From Szabonella alba (GTDB lineage Bacteria > Pseudomonadota > Alphaproteobacteria > Rhodobacterales > Rhodobacteraceae), in the NCBI RefSeq assembly GCF_016765775.1, contig NZ_JAESVN010000010.1, positions 1-64,000 on the forward strand: 64,000 bases of DNA, written 5' to 3'. Shown here piece after piece: positions 1-8,740 of the stretch; the stretch's first letter is position 1; every line of letters starts with the position of its first letter. The notes under the pieces were generated by a model that saw nothing but the letters and a program-made list of their open reading frames with translations, was not told the DNA's origin and ran no database searches. The position numbers and the translations under genes were made by a program.

Positions 1-1
1 C

Positions 2-88
2 GACTGGCTATGGACTTACAACAATGAGCGCCCCAACATGGGCATCGGCGGCATCACACCCGCCCAGAAACTGAAGATGGCTGCCTGA
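2..88 (+). pseudogene. IS3-family transposase, C-terminal end (partial at window edge)
   Basis: The first 28 codons read through the edge of the window and end at TGA. They encode a C-terminus of the type WLWTYNNERPNMGIGG followed by TPAQKL, the classic end of the IS3-family OrfB DDE integrase, where the conserved YN-ERP-x-GG-TP pattern lies just after the catalytic glutamate. The rest of the element lies left of the window, so whether the transposase is intact cannot be judged. Confidence 0.8.
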
Positions 89-130
89 AGTCTACTTCTG
101 GGCCCCGTTAAAACGGGGAGGATTACCCCA
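89..130 (+). mobile_element. Probable right terminal region of the IS3-family element
   Basis: Directly after the transposase stop comes a short non-coding tail with a perfect 7-bp inverted repeat (CCCCGTT at 103-109, AACGGGG at 112-118) and then GGATTACCCC. Position and layout fit the right end of an IS3-family element. The exact boundary and target duplication cannot be set because the left end is outside the window. Confidence 0.5.
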
Positions 131-816
131 TGATTGCGACTTCAAGGGACATGGCCGAAGTGACTTCTCGTTCAGAGTGAGCTCAGAGCGTTACCAGCCC
201 CTCTCAACGGCCCCTGGAGTCCGATAATGCGGATTATGCCAACTTGATCGAGGGAAAGGCATGCGGCACGCGTGAAAATCGCTTCCCAGAACGTGTCTCC
301 CGCCGATCTTCGCAACACCAGAACCTTTCTCTATAAATCAAAGGCATACGCCTTTCCGGGAAGTGCCTCCCGAACTGGGAACAGCACTTCCCAGTTCCGA
401 CGACCGGTTGTCGGCCGCGCGGTGCGCCTTCCCGCCCCTGATCCAGCCTGTAACACCCGTTTATCAATGGTTTAAACACCGGCCTCCGAGGTGGCCTCCA
501 AGGCCGCCCAATCGGAGACTTCGCCGCGATTTCGGTCTTTTCGGGGCCCTATGCAGATTTCGCGCCGCGCACCCTCTGCGCCGCCGGGCTGCACCTAAGC
601 CCCTGTTTTCTTGTCGGCTCCCAGATAATACCGGCTGCTTTCACCTGTTCCCGGTCTACTGCAGATTCTCGTGTCACCTTACACGCGGGGAGGGGCTGTT
701 CGCCCAGTTCGGTTGTTGTAGCTCGCCACGGATTCTTGCAGTGATTGACACCGAATGTTGCAGCAGAACGGTTTTCGGGCGGGAGGGCTGCGGCGGGGGT
801 GTTGAAAGATTTGCTT
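131..816. other. Gene-poor stretch next to the IS end; one perfect hairpin
   Basis: I see no convincing gene here; the open frames have atypical composition and no homology I recognise. The only clear structure is a perfect 10-bp inverted repeat with a 6-base loop (372-381 paired with 388-397, arm GAACTGGGAA). It is not followed by a T run, so it is not a standard terminator. The region may be decayed sequence between the IS and the phage fragment. Confidence 0.5.
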
Positions 817-1602
817 TCAGGTCGACGGAGTTTGCCTTTGAGACCCGAGAAAGGGGTTTAGCGGCAGACCTTGGGTAAACCGAACTTGATCTGAAACGAT
901 CAGAAGTGCGCTACCGAGACGCTTAGTTTGTATAGAATACTGAATATCAAAGCTAAACTGGCGACGCGTTCGGTACAAATCTGATATCTCTGGGCAGTTA
1001 TCGTAGGTGGTGACCCGCGTCGTGATCCAGCTGCGCCGGACATTCCCCCCCCCCACCACAAAGGTGGGAACCGCGATCACATCCAGCGTGTGGATCCAGG
1101 TCGAGGCATTCGGCGCATCGGGAATGCTGTTTCTGGCATAGCAATAGCGGCCCAAGGCAAGGTTGCGATCCTTAAGCGGGGTGGACCCGGCCAGCAGGAC
1201 GCCGAAGGCCCCGAGCCCGAAATCCCCCACCTTCATCAGCCGCCCCGATGTGCCGTCCATCGGGTTCTGCGTGACCGCCGTACCGCTCAGCAACCCGTTG
1301 AGGATTGCCCCGGCATTGTTGACCTCAAAGCGATCTGCCCCGCCGGTGACAATGGCGGCGCGATTGGCGCCGGGGCGGCGCAGGCCGGTATCGAGATCCG
1401 TCAGAAAGGCCAGCCCCGGCAGCGCGGCCGTGCCGTCCCCGAACCGCCTGGCCAGCGGCCCATCCAGATAGCCCTGCTGCAAGGCGATCCAGGCCGCGAC
1501 CTGCTGATTGACCCGCTGCGCCCAGCCCTGCGTCGGCTGCCCCGCATACCCGTCACGGAAGCTCTGGGATAAGTCCGTCCGGGGAAAGGGGAACCTCGGC
1601 CA
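817..1602 (-). pseudogene. Phage tail-fibre-like protein fragment (C-terminal part)
   Basis: The frame runs from a stop at 1603-1605 to 817 with no good upstream start; the first ATG is at 1482. The middle holds a pattern common near the C-terminus of prophage tail-fibre proteins: VNNAGAILNGLL, GTAVTQNPMDGTSGRLMKVG and DFGLGA, then a variable tip containing SWITTRVT. No other phage gene adjoins it, so this looks like an orphan remnant. The last ~50 residues, after PEISDLYRTRR, look unlike the family and may be read-through. A run of ten G on the coding strand (1045-1054) lies inside the frame. Family assignment is from pattern memory only. Confidence 0.5.
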
Positions 1603-1813
1603 TCACCCGATTTGCGCAACAGAGCCCCTTCTTCGGCCAGCGGCTTGTGAGACGGGGAACAAAGCTTACATTGGAACCGCGTCGTGATCCTTGGAAGGGG
1701 GCGGCGCAACTCATCAAGGTCATCGCCCTGATGCGGATCAGGCAACCGTGATTTTCCTGAGGATCGGTCCATCCGGCATGACGCCGGAGGGTAGTTCGGC
1801 ATATGAGGTTATC

Positions 1814-1945
1814 ATGGGAAAAGGCGACAACAAGCGTGGGAACAAGGAAGTAAAGAAGCCGAAACAGGAAAAGCCCAAGACGCTGGCCACGGCCAATTCC
1901 GGCGCGGTAAAGCCGGTCTCGCTGGGTGAGAAAAAGGGCAAATGA
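1814..1945 (+). CDS. Small conserved basic protein, 43 aa, function unknown
   Basis: This 43-residue protein (MGKGDNKRGNKEVKKPKQ...) is very rich in Lys and Gly, with a GNKEVKKPK core, then KTLATANSG and a KK-containing tail. It matches a short, widespread alphaproteobacterial hypothetical family that I recall as typically 40-60 residues and starting MAKG-N-RGNKE. The frame is open further upstream, but the family similarity begins at this ATG. No function is established. The composition suggests a disordered, possibly nucleic-acid-binding protein, which is inference. Confidence 0.7.
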   Translation: MGKGDNKRGNKEVKKPKQEKPKTLATANSGAVKPVSLGEKKGK

Positions 1946-2333
1946 CCTAAATGGCACTGGGCCTGTTCATCGGCTCACTGCCAGCCGGCCAATCCGCTGT
2001 TCTTTGTCGCGTTGGGGGTCCGTGTCGCGATGCAGGACCGGCCCGGATCTCTGGCCCGCAGATCCAGCGCAGTGCGGGCCTTGTGAAGAGGCCGCATAGC
2101 GTGAAGAGGCGGCATAGCGCCCTGCCACGCCCCTGACGTCAGGCGATCCAAGCATCTGTTTTAAAATCTTTTCCTACAGCCTTCCTGTTGAATCTCGACC
2201 GTTTTCGCCTTGTTGCGATTTCTTAGTCTATCGCGGAATTGTCGGTAAACCGCGCCTTCAGGGGCAGATTGCGGGTGCGTTGCGCGGGGGCATTGAAGGG
2301 CGGAAACTCGTTGGGGCGATGCAGGCTTTGGCG
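1946..2333. other. Intergenic, no gene recognised
   Basis: Between the two small genes I see no supported coding region. A short duplicated phrase (GTGAAGAGGC-GCATAGCG) lies at about 2082-2118. Short open frames on both strands lack ribosome-binding sites and family features. Confidence 0.4.
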
Positions 2334-2543
2334 TCAGCCGACGAGGCGGAAGAGCGATCGCCTTGCCTGAACGACCTCCTGTGCCTCGATCTTCTCGATC
2401 TTCCGGCGGAGTTTCGCAACCCGCGCCTCATGGTCCGTGAACGCCCGCTGCGGTTCCTCGCCCAAGCGCACCCGGGCCACGGATCTCAGATAATCGACAA
2501 AGATGAGTTCCTTCAGTTGATCCTTCAGATCGGCACTGACCAT
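2334..2543 (-). CDS. Hypothetical 69-aa coiled-coil-like protein
   Basis: A 69-residue frame begins at an ATG preceded by GAGG at a spacing of seven bases. The second half (FTDHEARVAKLRRKIEKIEA and onward) has heptad-like charged and hydrophobic spacing suggestive of a short coiled coil. I do not recognise a family. A longer opposing frame (2280-2732, plus) has no ribosome-binding site and is taken as its shadow. Nothing nearby indicates a role. Confidence 0.4.
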   Translation of the reverse strand: MVSADLKDQLKELIFVDYLRSVARVRLGEEPQRAFTDHEARVAKLRRKIEKIEAQEVVQARRSLFRLVG

Positions 2544-2880
2544 TGGGCGACCTCATACTCTTACACTCCAACCTTACGGTGCAACTTATCGTGGCAGAAA
2601 AAGGGCAAAGCGGGCCGGCCCCGTGCGATCGGCAATTTTCGGCAAAAAGCCGTCCACCCCCGGCAGATCGCCCGGTCCGGACGGTCGCGGATCGGCGGCA
2701 TCCGCATCCGGTGGCAAGAAACAGCGCCGTAATCAGGACGGGCAATCGCCAGCGCAGCCGGACAGCGCATCATGCGGGTTCGTTCCGACGGGGGCGCCGG
2801 TCTTGCATCGCGCAGCCCTGACCCTGCGGCAAAGCCCGGGTTTCAAACCCTTGCGACACTCGGCAAAAATATCTGAAAAA
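2544..2880. other. Intergenic, no gene recognised
   Basis: This stretch lies upstream of the small hypothetical gene and before the terminator of the ectoine operon. Open frames exist on both strands, but none has a ribosome-binding site, a family signature or a plausible composition. Confidence 0.35.
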
Positions 2881-2890
2881 CATACAAAAG

Positions 2891-2962
2891 CGGAAAACCC
2901 GCCCCATGAGATATTACAGAGGCGGGCTTTTCGGGGCGGGCTTTCCGGGGCGGGTTTTCCGG
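2891..2962 (-). terminator. Terminator region of the ectoine operon
   Basis: Downstream of the ask stop codon is a cluster of complementary runs. AAAACCCGCCCC at about 2893 pairs with either GGCGGGCTTTT or GGGGCGGGTTTT, and the GGGGCGGG element occurs twice in tandem. On the minus strand the stem is followed by T-rich sequence. It fits a Rho-independent terminator with alternative stems. Confidence 0.6.
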
Positions 2963-2980
2963 CCCTGAAAGCCCCGGCCG

Positions 2981-4408
2981 TCAGGCGGCATGACAGAGCG
3001 CGGGGCGCTGATGTTGTTCGATCAGGGCCTGATGCAGCGCGGCAATGGCCGGGTTCAGCGCGTCGCGGTCCAGAATGAACTGCACATCGACATTGCGCGG
3101 GCCCTGCGTTGCACCGATCGCCTCAAGCCCCGCCCCGGCAATGGCCTGAAGCCCCCGGGTCAGCACCGAAAGCCCCGAAAGATCGCGGCCGACCACTGCC
3201 GCCATCGAGATGCGGCGCGATGAGATTTCAGCCGAGGGATAACGCCGGGCCAGATCCTTTTCGACCCGCCGCAACAGCTTGAGCGAGGCATCGACATAAT
3301 GGGTGATCGTATTGGCGTTCGAAACCTTCGAGACGATCCGCACATTGTGCCGCGTCAGCACCTCAAGCACCGAGGCGTCATAGCCCTTCACCCCGACCAT
3401 GTCCTGTTCAAAGAGTTCCAGCGCGATAAGATCAAGCCCGGTGACGATCTCGACCGCCGGTTCCTCGGCGGGCTGATCGTCGATCAGCGTGCCGGGATCT
3501 TCGGGTTCAAAGGCATTGCTGACCCGCAGCGGCACGCCGGACTGGCGCAGGGTCTTGGCGGCCTTGGGATGGATCGCCTCCATCCCCAGATTGGAAAGCT
3601 GGTCTGCCACGTCGTAATTGGTGCGGCCCAGCTTGCGCACGACCCCTTCCCCGACCAGCTTGGGATCGGCCGATGACAGGTGGAATTCCTTGTGGATGAT
3701 CGCCTCTCGCGCGCAGGTCAGCGCGGCAAGCCGTGAAAAGGTCACCTCGGAATAGCCCCGGTCGAATTCGGTCATCAGCCCTTCGACGCATTGCGCATAG
3801 CCGGTGACGATGGGCATTTCGGTGGCGGGGTCGACCCCTTCCATCGCCGAGGTGATCCGTTCGTCAAGACCCAGATCGCCGCCATCCCGCCAGCCCGACA
3901 GATCGACGAAACGCGCATTCACACCCGCCCGCAACAGCATCAGCGTGGTGACAAAGGCCGAATGCGCCTCACCAAGACCTGACAGCAGTTCCCGCGTCGA
4001 GGCCATATGTTCCGACAGCCGGAAATGCCCGTAGGAGCACAGGCGCTGCAGATCGATCAGGCAGTTGCGCGCGCCCAGAATGCGGTCATGCACGAAGGCA
4101 TCGGCGCGTTCCAGATCGGCGGGATGGTCCAGCACCCGTCCATGGGCCTCGCGCATCGCCTCGGCAGCGCGGTCCAGCCGGTCATGCCAGCCATGGCCGC
4201 TGTCATTGTTGGCAAAGGCGGCAAAGGCCCCCGGCTCCCCTGATTTCTTGTGCTCCAGCAGCAGGTTGGTGATCCCGCCAAAGGCCGAGACCACGAAGAT
4301 GCGGCCATAAAGATCCGCCCCCTTGCGGTCGCCGATGATCAGCGTGTCGCGCAATTCATGGATGCGCGACATCGATGTTCCGCCGATCTTTTCTACGGTA
4401 TGGGTCAT
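2981..4408 (-). CDS. ask: Ectoine-specific aspartate kinase
   Basis: This 475-aa protein is an aspartokinase of the Ask_Ect type, which phosphorylates aspartate to feed ectoine synthesis. The start at 4408 gives MTHTVEKIGGTSM, the nucleotide-binding KxGGTS motif that opens the kinase domain. C-terminal ACT-like segments follow from about residue 330 (GVKGYDASVLEVL, VSKVSNANTITHYV). The frame is open upstream, but that would overlap ectC and push the KxGGTS motif away from the N-terminus. Its start lies one base past the ectC stop, so it is the last gene of ectABC-ask. In related operons this isoenzyme is thought to escape the usual amino-acid feedback; that is family knowledge, not visible here. 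Confidence 0.9.
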   Translation of the reverse strand: MTHTVEKIGGTSMSRIHELRDTLIIGDRKGADLYGRIFVVSAFGGITNLLLEHKKSGEPGAFAAFANNDSGHGWHDRLDRAAEAMREAHGRVLDHPADLERADAFVHDRILGARNCLIDLQRLCSYGHFRLSEHMASTRELLSGLGEAHSAFVTTLMLLRAGVNARFVDLSGWRDGGDLGLDERITSAMEGVDPATEMPIVTGYAQCVEGLMTEFDRGYSEVTFSRLAALTCAREAIIHKEFHLSSADPKLVGEGVVRKLGRTNYDVADQLSNLGMEAIHPKAAKTLRQSGVPLRVSNAFEPEDPGTLIDDQPAEEPAVEIVTGLDLIALELFEQDMVGVKGYDASVLEVLTRHNVRIVSKVSNANTITHYVDASLKLLRRVEKDLARRYPSAEISSRRISMAAVVGRDLSGLSVLTRGLQAIAGAGLEAIGATQGPRNVDVQFILDRDALNPAIAALHQALIEQHQRPALCHAA

Positions 4409-4409
4409 G

Positions 4410-4805
4410 TCAGCCCTCATCGGCAGCGGCATAGGACCCGTCTTCGCGGTGCACTTCGGTGCCGGTGACCGGCGGGTTGAAGACGCAGGCCATGACCAGC
4501 TCTTCCTCGGCCCGCAGCGTATGGCGGTCATGGTTGTTGAGCGCATACATCACGCCGGGTGTGATCTGATGCGTCTCACCGGTGGCCAGATCGGTGATCG
4601 AGCCCTTGCCCTTCATGCAATAGACGTTCTCAAAGTGGTTCTTGTATTCGAACGTATGTTCGGACCCCGCCTCAAGCGTGGTGATATGAAAGGAAAACCC
4701 CATACCGTCACTTGCCAGCAGCATCCGGACCGAGGTCCATTTCGCATCCGACACCATGCGGGACTGGTCGTTTTTCAGAATCTCGTTGAAGTCGCGTACA
4801 ATCAT
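4410..4805 (-). CDS. ectC: L-ectoine synthase
   Basis: This 131-residue cupin-type enzyme cyclises N-gamma-acetyldiaminobutyrate to ectoine in the cytoplasm. The start [10 protein letters not shown] and the cupin motif region with [22 protein letters not shown] and [11 protein letters not shown] are characteristic. Length matches the family (about 130 aa). It follows ectB after a short gap, and its stop is one base from the ask start, so it is an operon member. The highly charged C-terminal tail is normal for the family. Confidence 0.97.
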   Translation of the reverse strand: MIVRDFNEILKNDQSRMVSDAKWTSVRMLLASDGMGFSFHITTLEAGSEHTFEYKNHFENVYCMKGKGSITDLATGETHQITPGVMYALNNHDRHTLRAEEELVMACVFNPPVTGTEVHREDGSYAAADEG

Positions 4806-4816
4806 GTCGTCATTCC

Positions 4817-6106
4817 TTATTCTGCAGCCAGCGTGACCCGTTGCGCCATCGCGTCGCGCGTGGCGTCAAGCAGGATGTCAAAGCCCTTGCGGAAGGTCGC
4901 GGCCGGAGTGGTCAGCGGCGCGAGGACCTTGACCACCTGATCTTTATTGCCCGAGGTCTCGATCACCAGCCCCATCTGATAGGCGCGGCCACAGATTTCA
5001 CCGGCAAGTTCACCGGATCCCACATCAACCCCCTGCATCAGACCACGACCCTTGAGCCGTGCACCGGGAACGAGGGCTGCAACCTTCTGCAGCGCATCGC
5101 GCAGCAGGGCGGATTTTTCGGCAAGCTCGCGCTGAAAACGGCCATCGGACCAGAATTTTTCAATCGCGACGCGGGCGGTGACAAAGGCATGGGTATTGCC
5201 GCGGAAGGTGCCGTTATGTTCGGCCGGGCCGAAAACATCATGCTCGGGGCGCACCAGCACCATGGCCATCGGCAGACCAAAACCCGAAAGCGATTTGGCC
5301 ATGGTCACGATATCGGGGGTCACATCCATGGTTTCAAAGGAAAAGAACGTGCCGGTGCGGCCGATACCGGCCTGAATGTCGTCGATGATCAGAAGCGCGC
5401 CATGTTCTTTGGCAAGGGCCGCCACGCGGCGCACCCATTCGGGGCTGGCTGCGTTCAGCCCGCCTTCGCCCTGCACGGTTTCAAGCAGGATCGCCGCAGG
5501 CGCGTCGATACCGCCCGACGGATCGCCCAGCATCTGTTCAAGCAATGCGGCACTGTCCACGCCTTCGGCATAGCCATCGAAAGGCAAGCGCGTCACGCCC
5601 GCCTTGTCCATCCCCGCCCCACCGCGATGATAGCTGTTTCCGGTCGCGGCCAGCGCGCCCATGGTCACCCCGTGAAAGCCGTTGGTGAAGGCGATGATAT
5701 TGCTGCGCCCGGTGACCTTGCGGGCAATCTTCATCGCGGCCTCGACCGCATTGGCGCCGGTGGGTCCGGTGAACATCACCCTGTGATCCATGCCGCGCGG
5801 GGCAAGGATATGGTCCTCAAGGGCGCGCAGAAAGGCGCCCTTGGCCTCGGTATGCAGGTCAAGCCCGTGGGCGATGCCATCCGAGGTGATATGGTCAATC
5901 AGTGCCGCCTTCATATCGGGGTCGTTATGGCCATAGTTCAGCGAGGAACATCCCGCCAGAAAGTCGATGTAGCAATTGCCTTCGGAGTCCTTCAGCTCTG
6001 ACCCGGAGGCGCTGGTGAAGACGGCGGGCATGCCGCGGCAATAGGACCGCGCCGCGCTTTCGCGACGTTCGAAGATAGACGGGGTCGGTGTCATGTCCTT
6101 GGGCAT
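4817..6106 (-). CDS. ectB: Diaminobutyrate-2-oxoglutarate transaminase
   Basis: This 429-residue class III PLP aminotransferase converts aspartate semialdehyde to L-2,4-diaminobutyrate using glutamate, the first step specific to ectoine. It shows the family's [13 protein letters not shown] region, the NGFHG segment, the [13 protein letters not shown] aspartate motif that holds the PLP nitrogen, and the PLP lysine in TMAKSLSG. Length is as expected (about 420-430). It lies between ectA and ectC in the same direction. Confidence 0.97.
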   Translation of the reverse strand: MPKDMTPTPSIFERRESAARSYCRGMPAVFTSASGSELKDSEGNCYIDFLAGCSSLNYGHNDPDMKAALIDHITSDGIAHGLDLHTEAKGAFLRALEDHILAPRGMDHRVMFTGPTGANAVEAAMKIARKVTGRSNIIAFTNGFHGVTMGALAATGNSYHRGGAGMDKAGVTRLPFDGYAEGVDSAALLEQMLGDPSGGIDAPAAILLETVQGEGGLNAASPEWVRRVAALAKEHGALLIIDDIQAGIGRTGTFFSFETMDVTPDIVTMAKSLSGFGLPMAMVLVRPEHDVFGPAEHNGTFRGNTHAFVTARVAIEKFWSDGRFQRELAEKSALLRDALQKVAALVPGARLKGRGLMQGVDVGSGELAGEICGRAYQMGLVIETSGNKDQVVKVLAPLTTPAATFRKGFDILLDATRDAMAQRVTLAAE

Positions 6107-6155
6107 GAGTCATCCTTTCGCACTTGGTGCGTTGCTTGTATTTCTGAATTGGGGA

Positions 6156-6689
6156 TCAGGCCGCGCGGGCCAGTGTCGACACCTCGGGCAAGGCGATCGT
6201 CACCATATGCTCGGTCGCGTGCTGGCCGTCGAAATGTTCATCACACTTGAAATGCGGGGCATCGGTCAGCTTGCCGCCGATGATCCGGGCAAAGCTTTTG
6301 AACAGGCCCCAGGACGCGGCGTTGTCCTTGGTGATGGTGGTCTTGAGATGCGTCGCCTCGTCACAGGCGGCGCGATCCACCAGTTCCAGCAGCATCTTGC
6401 GGCCCAGCCCAAGACCACGGGCCTTGGCGCTGACCGCGACCTGCCAGACAAACAATTCGCCCCGGTCGGGGATCATATGACCCGAGACCCAGCCGACGAT
6501 TTCACCATCCAGTTCGGCCACCACGCAGGTATCGCGGAAATGATCGGCCTGAATCAGGTTGGCATACATCGAATTTTCGTCGAGCGGCTTGCATGATCTG
6601 ATCAGCGCCCAGATATCGGCCCCGTCCGTCGCAAGTGGCTTACGCAGGCGAGGCATCCGTTGTCGGGGGGTGGCGATATCTTTCGGCAT
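6156..6689 (-). CDS. ectA: Diaminobutyrate acetyltransferase
   Basis: This 177-aa GNAT-fold enzyme acetylates diaminobutyrate to N-gamma-acetyl-DABA, the substrate of EctC. The acetyl-CoA-binding segment is VAVSAKARGLGLGRKML (Q/RxxGxG/A type), and FVWQVAVS precedes it. The start at 6689 (MPKDIATPRQRMP) is chosen because AAGGAAC lies just upstream; the frame is open further up, but that would run through the promoter region. It is the first gene of the ectABC-ask operon, read divergently from the MarR regulator. Confidence 0.95.
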   Translation of the reverse strand: MPKDIATPRQRMPRLRKPLATDGADIWALIRSCKPLDENSMYANLIQADHFRDTCVVAELDGEIVGWVSGHMIPDRGELFVWQVAVSAKARGLGLGRKMLLELVDRAACDEATHLKTTITKDNAASWGLFKSFARIIGGKLTDAPHFKCDEHFDGQHATEHMVTIALPEVSTLARAA

Positions 6690-6753
6690 CTGTTCCGTTC
6701 CTTCGATTGGCTTGTTGCTCAACTGAAACTGGTTAGACACACACCGCATACTG

Positions 6754-6768
6754 CTTAGGCATGCTAAG
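6754..6768. promoter_or_regulatory. Palindromic operator and probable ectA promoter region
   Basis: CTTAG-GCATG-CTAAG is an interrupted palindrome 65 bases upstream of ectA. It abuts a possible minus-strand -10 box (TATACT, 6767-6772), with a TTGAA-type -35 at about 6788-6793. A MarR-family gene diverges from the other side. In Methylotuvimicrobium, EctR1 represses ectA by binding a pseudopalindrome that overlaps the -10 box; the same arrangement here is an inference from position and symmetry. Confidence 0.5.
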
Positions 6769-6939
6769 TATATCGGTTCGGGATAAAATTCAACCTGTGA
6801 AGCGTTTTTCTTTCCCAGATGCAGCATTTTAGAGGGCATGCAGAGGCATGATGTAGAGTTTTTCAGTCTGTCTGTACCACTCTTCAGGCGCATGATGCTG
6901 CATCTGCCGAATTATTTTTGGCACGTCGCGGAAGGATTG

Positions 6940-7476
6940 ATGCGATGGGATGCTTCATGCGATACTGGCGCGATGGAGACCCAAGGTGATCGCATTGATG
7001 ACTGCCTGATCGCGCTGCGGCGTATCCTGCGCGCAACCTGGCTGCATGAGCGGGAGCTTGCACAGGCCGCCGGTCTGACCCCGGCGCAGCTTCGCGTGCT
7101 TCAGATCCTGAACGGGCGGCCGGATGGCAGCACGACGCCCAAGGCGCTGGCAACCCAGATGGGCGTGGCGCAGGCCACGATCACCGCCCTGCTGGACAAG
7201 CTGGAAACGGCAGGCAAGATTACCCGGCGGCGGTCCCAGGCGGACCGGCGGCAAAGCAATGTGGTCATCACGCCTGCAGGGCGCGCCGCGCTGAAAAACG
7301 CGCCGGATGCGCTGCAACAGCGATTCGTGCGCGCGTTCGAGCGGATGCAGGACTGGGAACAGGCCCAGCTTGTCGCCTCGCTGGAGCGTGTGGCGGCCAT
7401 GCTGAACGCCAAGGATATCGACGCCTCGCCGGTTCTGAGTGCAAGCGACATCCACTCCGCCGACAAGCCGGACTAG
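6940..7476 (+). CDS. ectR: MarR-family regulator of ectoine genes (EctR-like)
   Basis: This MarR-family winged-helix protein has about 178 residues from the chosen start. The core shows AGLTPAQLRVLQILNGRP, the recognition-helix region TPKALATQMGVAQATITALLDKLE and the wing ITRRRSQADRRQSNVVITPAG. It is divergent from ectA, the position of EctR regulators that repress ectABC at low osmolarity. The start is uncertain: ATG 6940 has GAAGGA close upstream, while ATG 6973 is also possible and is nearer the usual domain boundary. A longer open frame from 6838 would cover much of the regulatory region. Confidence 0.85.
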   Translation: MRWDASCDTGAMETQGDRIDDCLIALRRILRATWLHERELAQAAGLTPAQLRVLQILNGRPDGSTTPKALATQMGVAQATITALLDKLETAGKITRRRSQADRRQSNVVITPAGRAALKNAPDALQQRFVRAFERMQDWEQAQLVASLERVAAMLNAKDIDASPVLSASDIHSADKPD

Positions 7477-7583
7477 GGCATCCGACACGCCACAACGATC
7501 ATGTCAGTGCGGCTGCGCGCGCAGTCATCCGGGGCGCCAGATCGCAAGGGCGGGCAAGGGCGATGCCCCCCCGGATACTGCCC

Positions 7584-8342
7584 TCAGTCGGCAACTGCGC
7601 TGCAACCCGATTTATAGGTGACGATCGGCCATTCCTCACGCCGCAGGGCGGTCTTGGCCAGCCAGCCCTGCGTGTCACCAAAGGCCGCCCGGCACCACAG
7701 CCCGTCCGAGGCGACAAGACATTGATTGACGCGGATGCAGGCCCCGTCAGGAATGGTGCCGATCTGGGTGGCATCGCGGCGCGGTTGCCCACGAACGACC
7801 AGATTGCCGAAGATTTCGATCTCGGCCAGCATCCGGTCGCCCTCGGGCGTGAAGATCGGAAGCGCCAGATCCCCCGGACCGGCGCAGACCGGGGTCAGCC
7901 CGACAAAATAACAGCGATGCCGCTGCACTGCGAGCGCAAGCGTCTCGGAGGTGCCATCGCCTTTCGCGCGCTCAACCACAAGACCGCGCTGGTCTTTCAA
8001 GGTGGTTCCGGTGACGCGACGCTGATTGCCCCCCAGTTCGGCGGTCTGGTTTTCGGCGGCATCGAACAGGCGCAGGACACCGCCCTCAATGCTCCAGGAC
8101 GTCAGATCCGCCAGCGCGCCGCTGCAATTTCCCGACGCCCCTTCCAGTCGTCCGTCCCGGCCCGTCTCAGTGGCTGTCAGCGTCAGCGCGCAGGGTTCAG
8201 CCGCCGAGTGGAATCCCGGATCGAAAACGAACCACTCGCCCGAGAAAGCCTCGATCAACTGCGCGCGCGATTGCGCCGAAGCGGATCCGGCAACTGCGAT
8301 GATGGCTGCGGAAAGAAAGGCTAGAACAGGGACTTGGCGCAT
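7584..8342 (-). CDS. Exported Inh/AprI-like and SH3-like domain protein in the curli operon
   Basis: This 252-aa protein has a clear signal peptide (residues 1-23, cut after GSASA). The first half (SGEWFVFDPGF..CALTLTATETGRDGRLEGASGNCSG) resembles the small beta-barrel of protease inhibitor Inh/AprI. A C-terminal bacterial SH3-like segment lies at about 180-235 (GNLVVRGQPRRDATQIGTIPDGACIRV ... DGLWCRAAFGDTQGWL). It contains several Cys residues, consistent with periplasmic disulfides. It is the last gene of an operon with csgH and two curlin-repeat genes, so a role in holding or protecting amyloid subunits in the periplasm is inferred, not shown. Confidence 0.65.
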   Translation of the reverse strand: MRQVPVLAFLSAAIIAVAGSASAQSRAQLIEAFSGEWFVFDPGFHSAAEPCALTLTATETGRDGRLEGASGNCSGALADLTSWSIEGGVLRLFDAAENQTAELGGNQRRVTGTTLKDQRGLVVERAKGDGTSETLALAVQRHRCYFVGLTPVCAGPGDLALPIFTPEGDRMLAEIEIFGNLVVRGQPRRDATQIGTIPDGACIRVNQCLVASDGLWCRAAFGDTQGWLAKTALRREEWPIVTYKSGCSAVAD

Positions 8343-8364
8343 GGGATTACTCTGTCAGATGAAT

Positions 8365-8739
8365 TCAGTCTGCTTCGCGCGTGATCCGGGTCTGGCTATG
8401 CGCCACGATCCCGTCGGCAGCTTCCACCACCAGATCCACGGCAAGTGTCGATGTCGTGTCAAAATTGATCTGGGTCGAGGCGACCGAAAACCGCGCACCC
8501 TGCTGCAGCATCAGCGTTCTTGCCTGCCGCGTGGTCATATTGCCGCCGCTGCCGGAATGCTGAATTTCCAGTCGCGCCGTGGCTTCACCGGTCCCGCCTG
8601 ATACGAAACCCTCTATGCGCAGCGCACCATCCAGTCTTGTCAGTTCAATCGTCGAAACCGGACTATCGTCGGCGCAGGCAACGGTTCCGGCAATCAGACC
8701 GGCCAGAACGCCCGTGCCCAGCTTTGCGCAAGACGGCAT
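8365..8739 (-). CDS. csgH: CsgH-like periplasmic inhibitor/chaperone of curli subunits
   Basis: This 124-residue exported protein looks like CsgH, the alphaproteobacterial counterpart of CsgC, which keeps curli subunits from aggregating in the periplasm. After an N-terminal hydrophobic segment (to about residue 22) it is all beta-strand-like: LRIEGFVSGGTGEATARLEIQHSGSGGNMTTRQA, then LQQGARFSVASTQINFD and TLAVDLVVEAADGIVAHSQ. The ATG sits one base after the stop of the curlin-repeat gene upstream, suggesting translational coupling. A VAC sequence near the signal end could be a weak lipobox. Confidence 0.75.
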   Translation of the reverse strand: MPSCAKLGTGVLAGLIAGTVACADDSPVSTIELTRLDGALRIEGFVSGGTGEATARLEIQHSGSGGNMTTRQARTLMLQQGARFSVASTQINFDTTSTLAVDLVVEAADGIVAHSQTRITREAD

Positions 8740-8740
8740 T

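Noticed and set aside
363-878. 171-codon plus-strand frame near the IS end
   Set aside because: No start signal, odd Cys/Arg-rich composition, no family.
1951-2136. Small plus-strand open frame after the 43-aa gene
   Set aside because: No ribosome-binding site or recognisable sequence; contains simple duplicated phrases.
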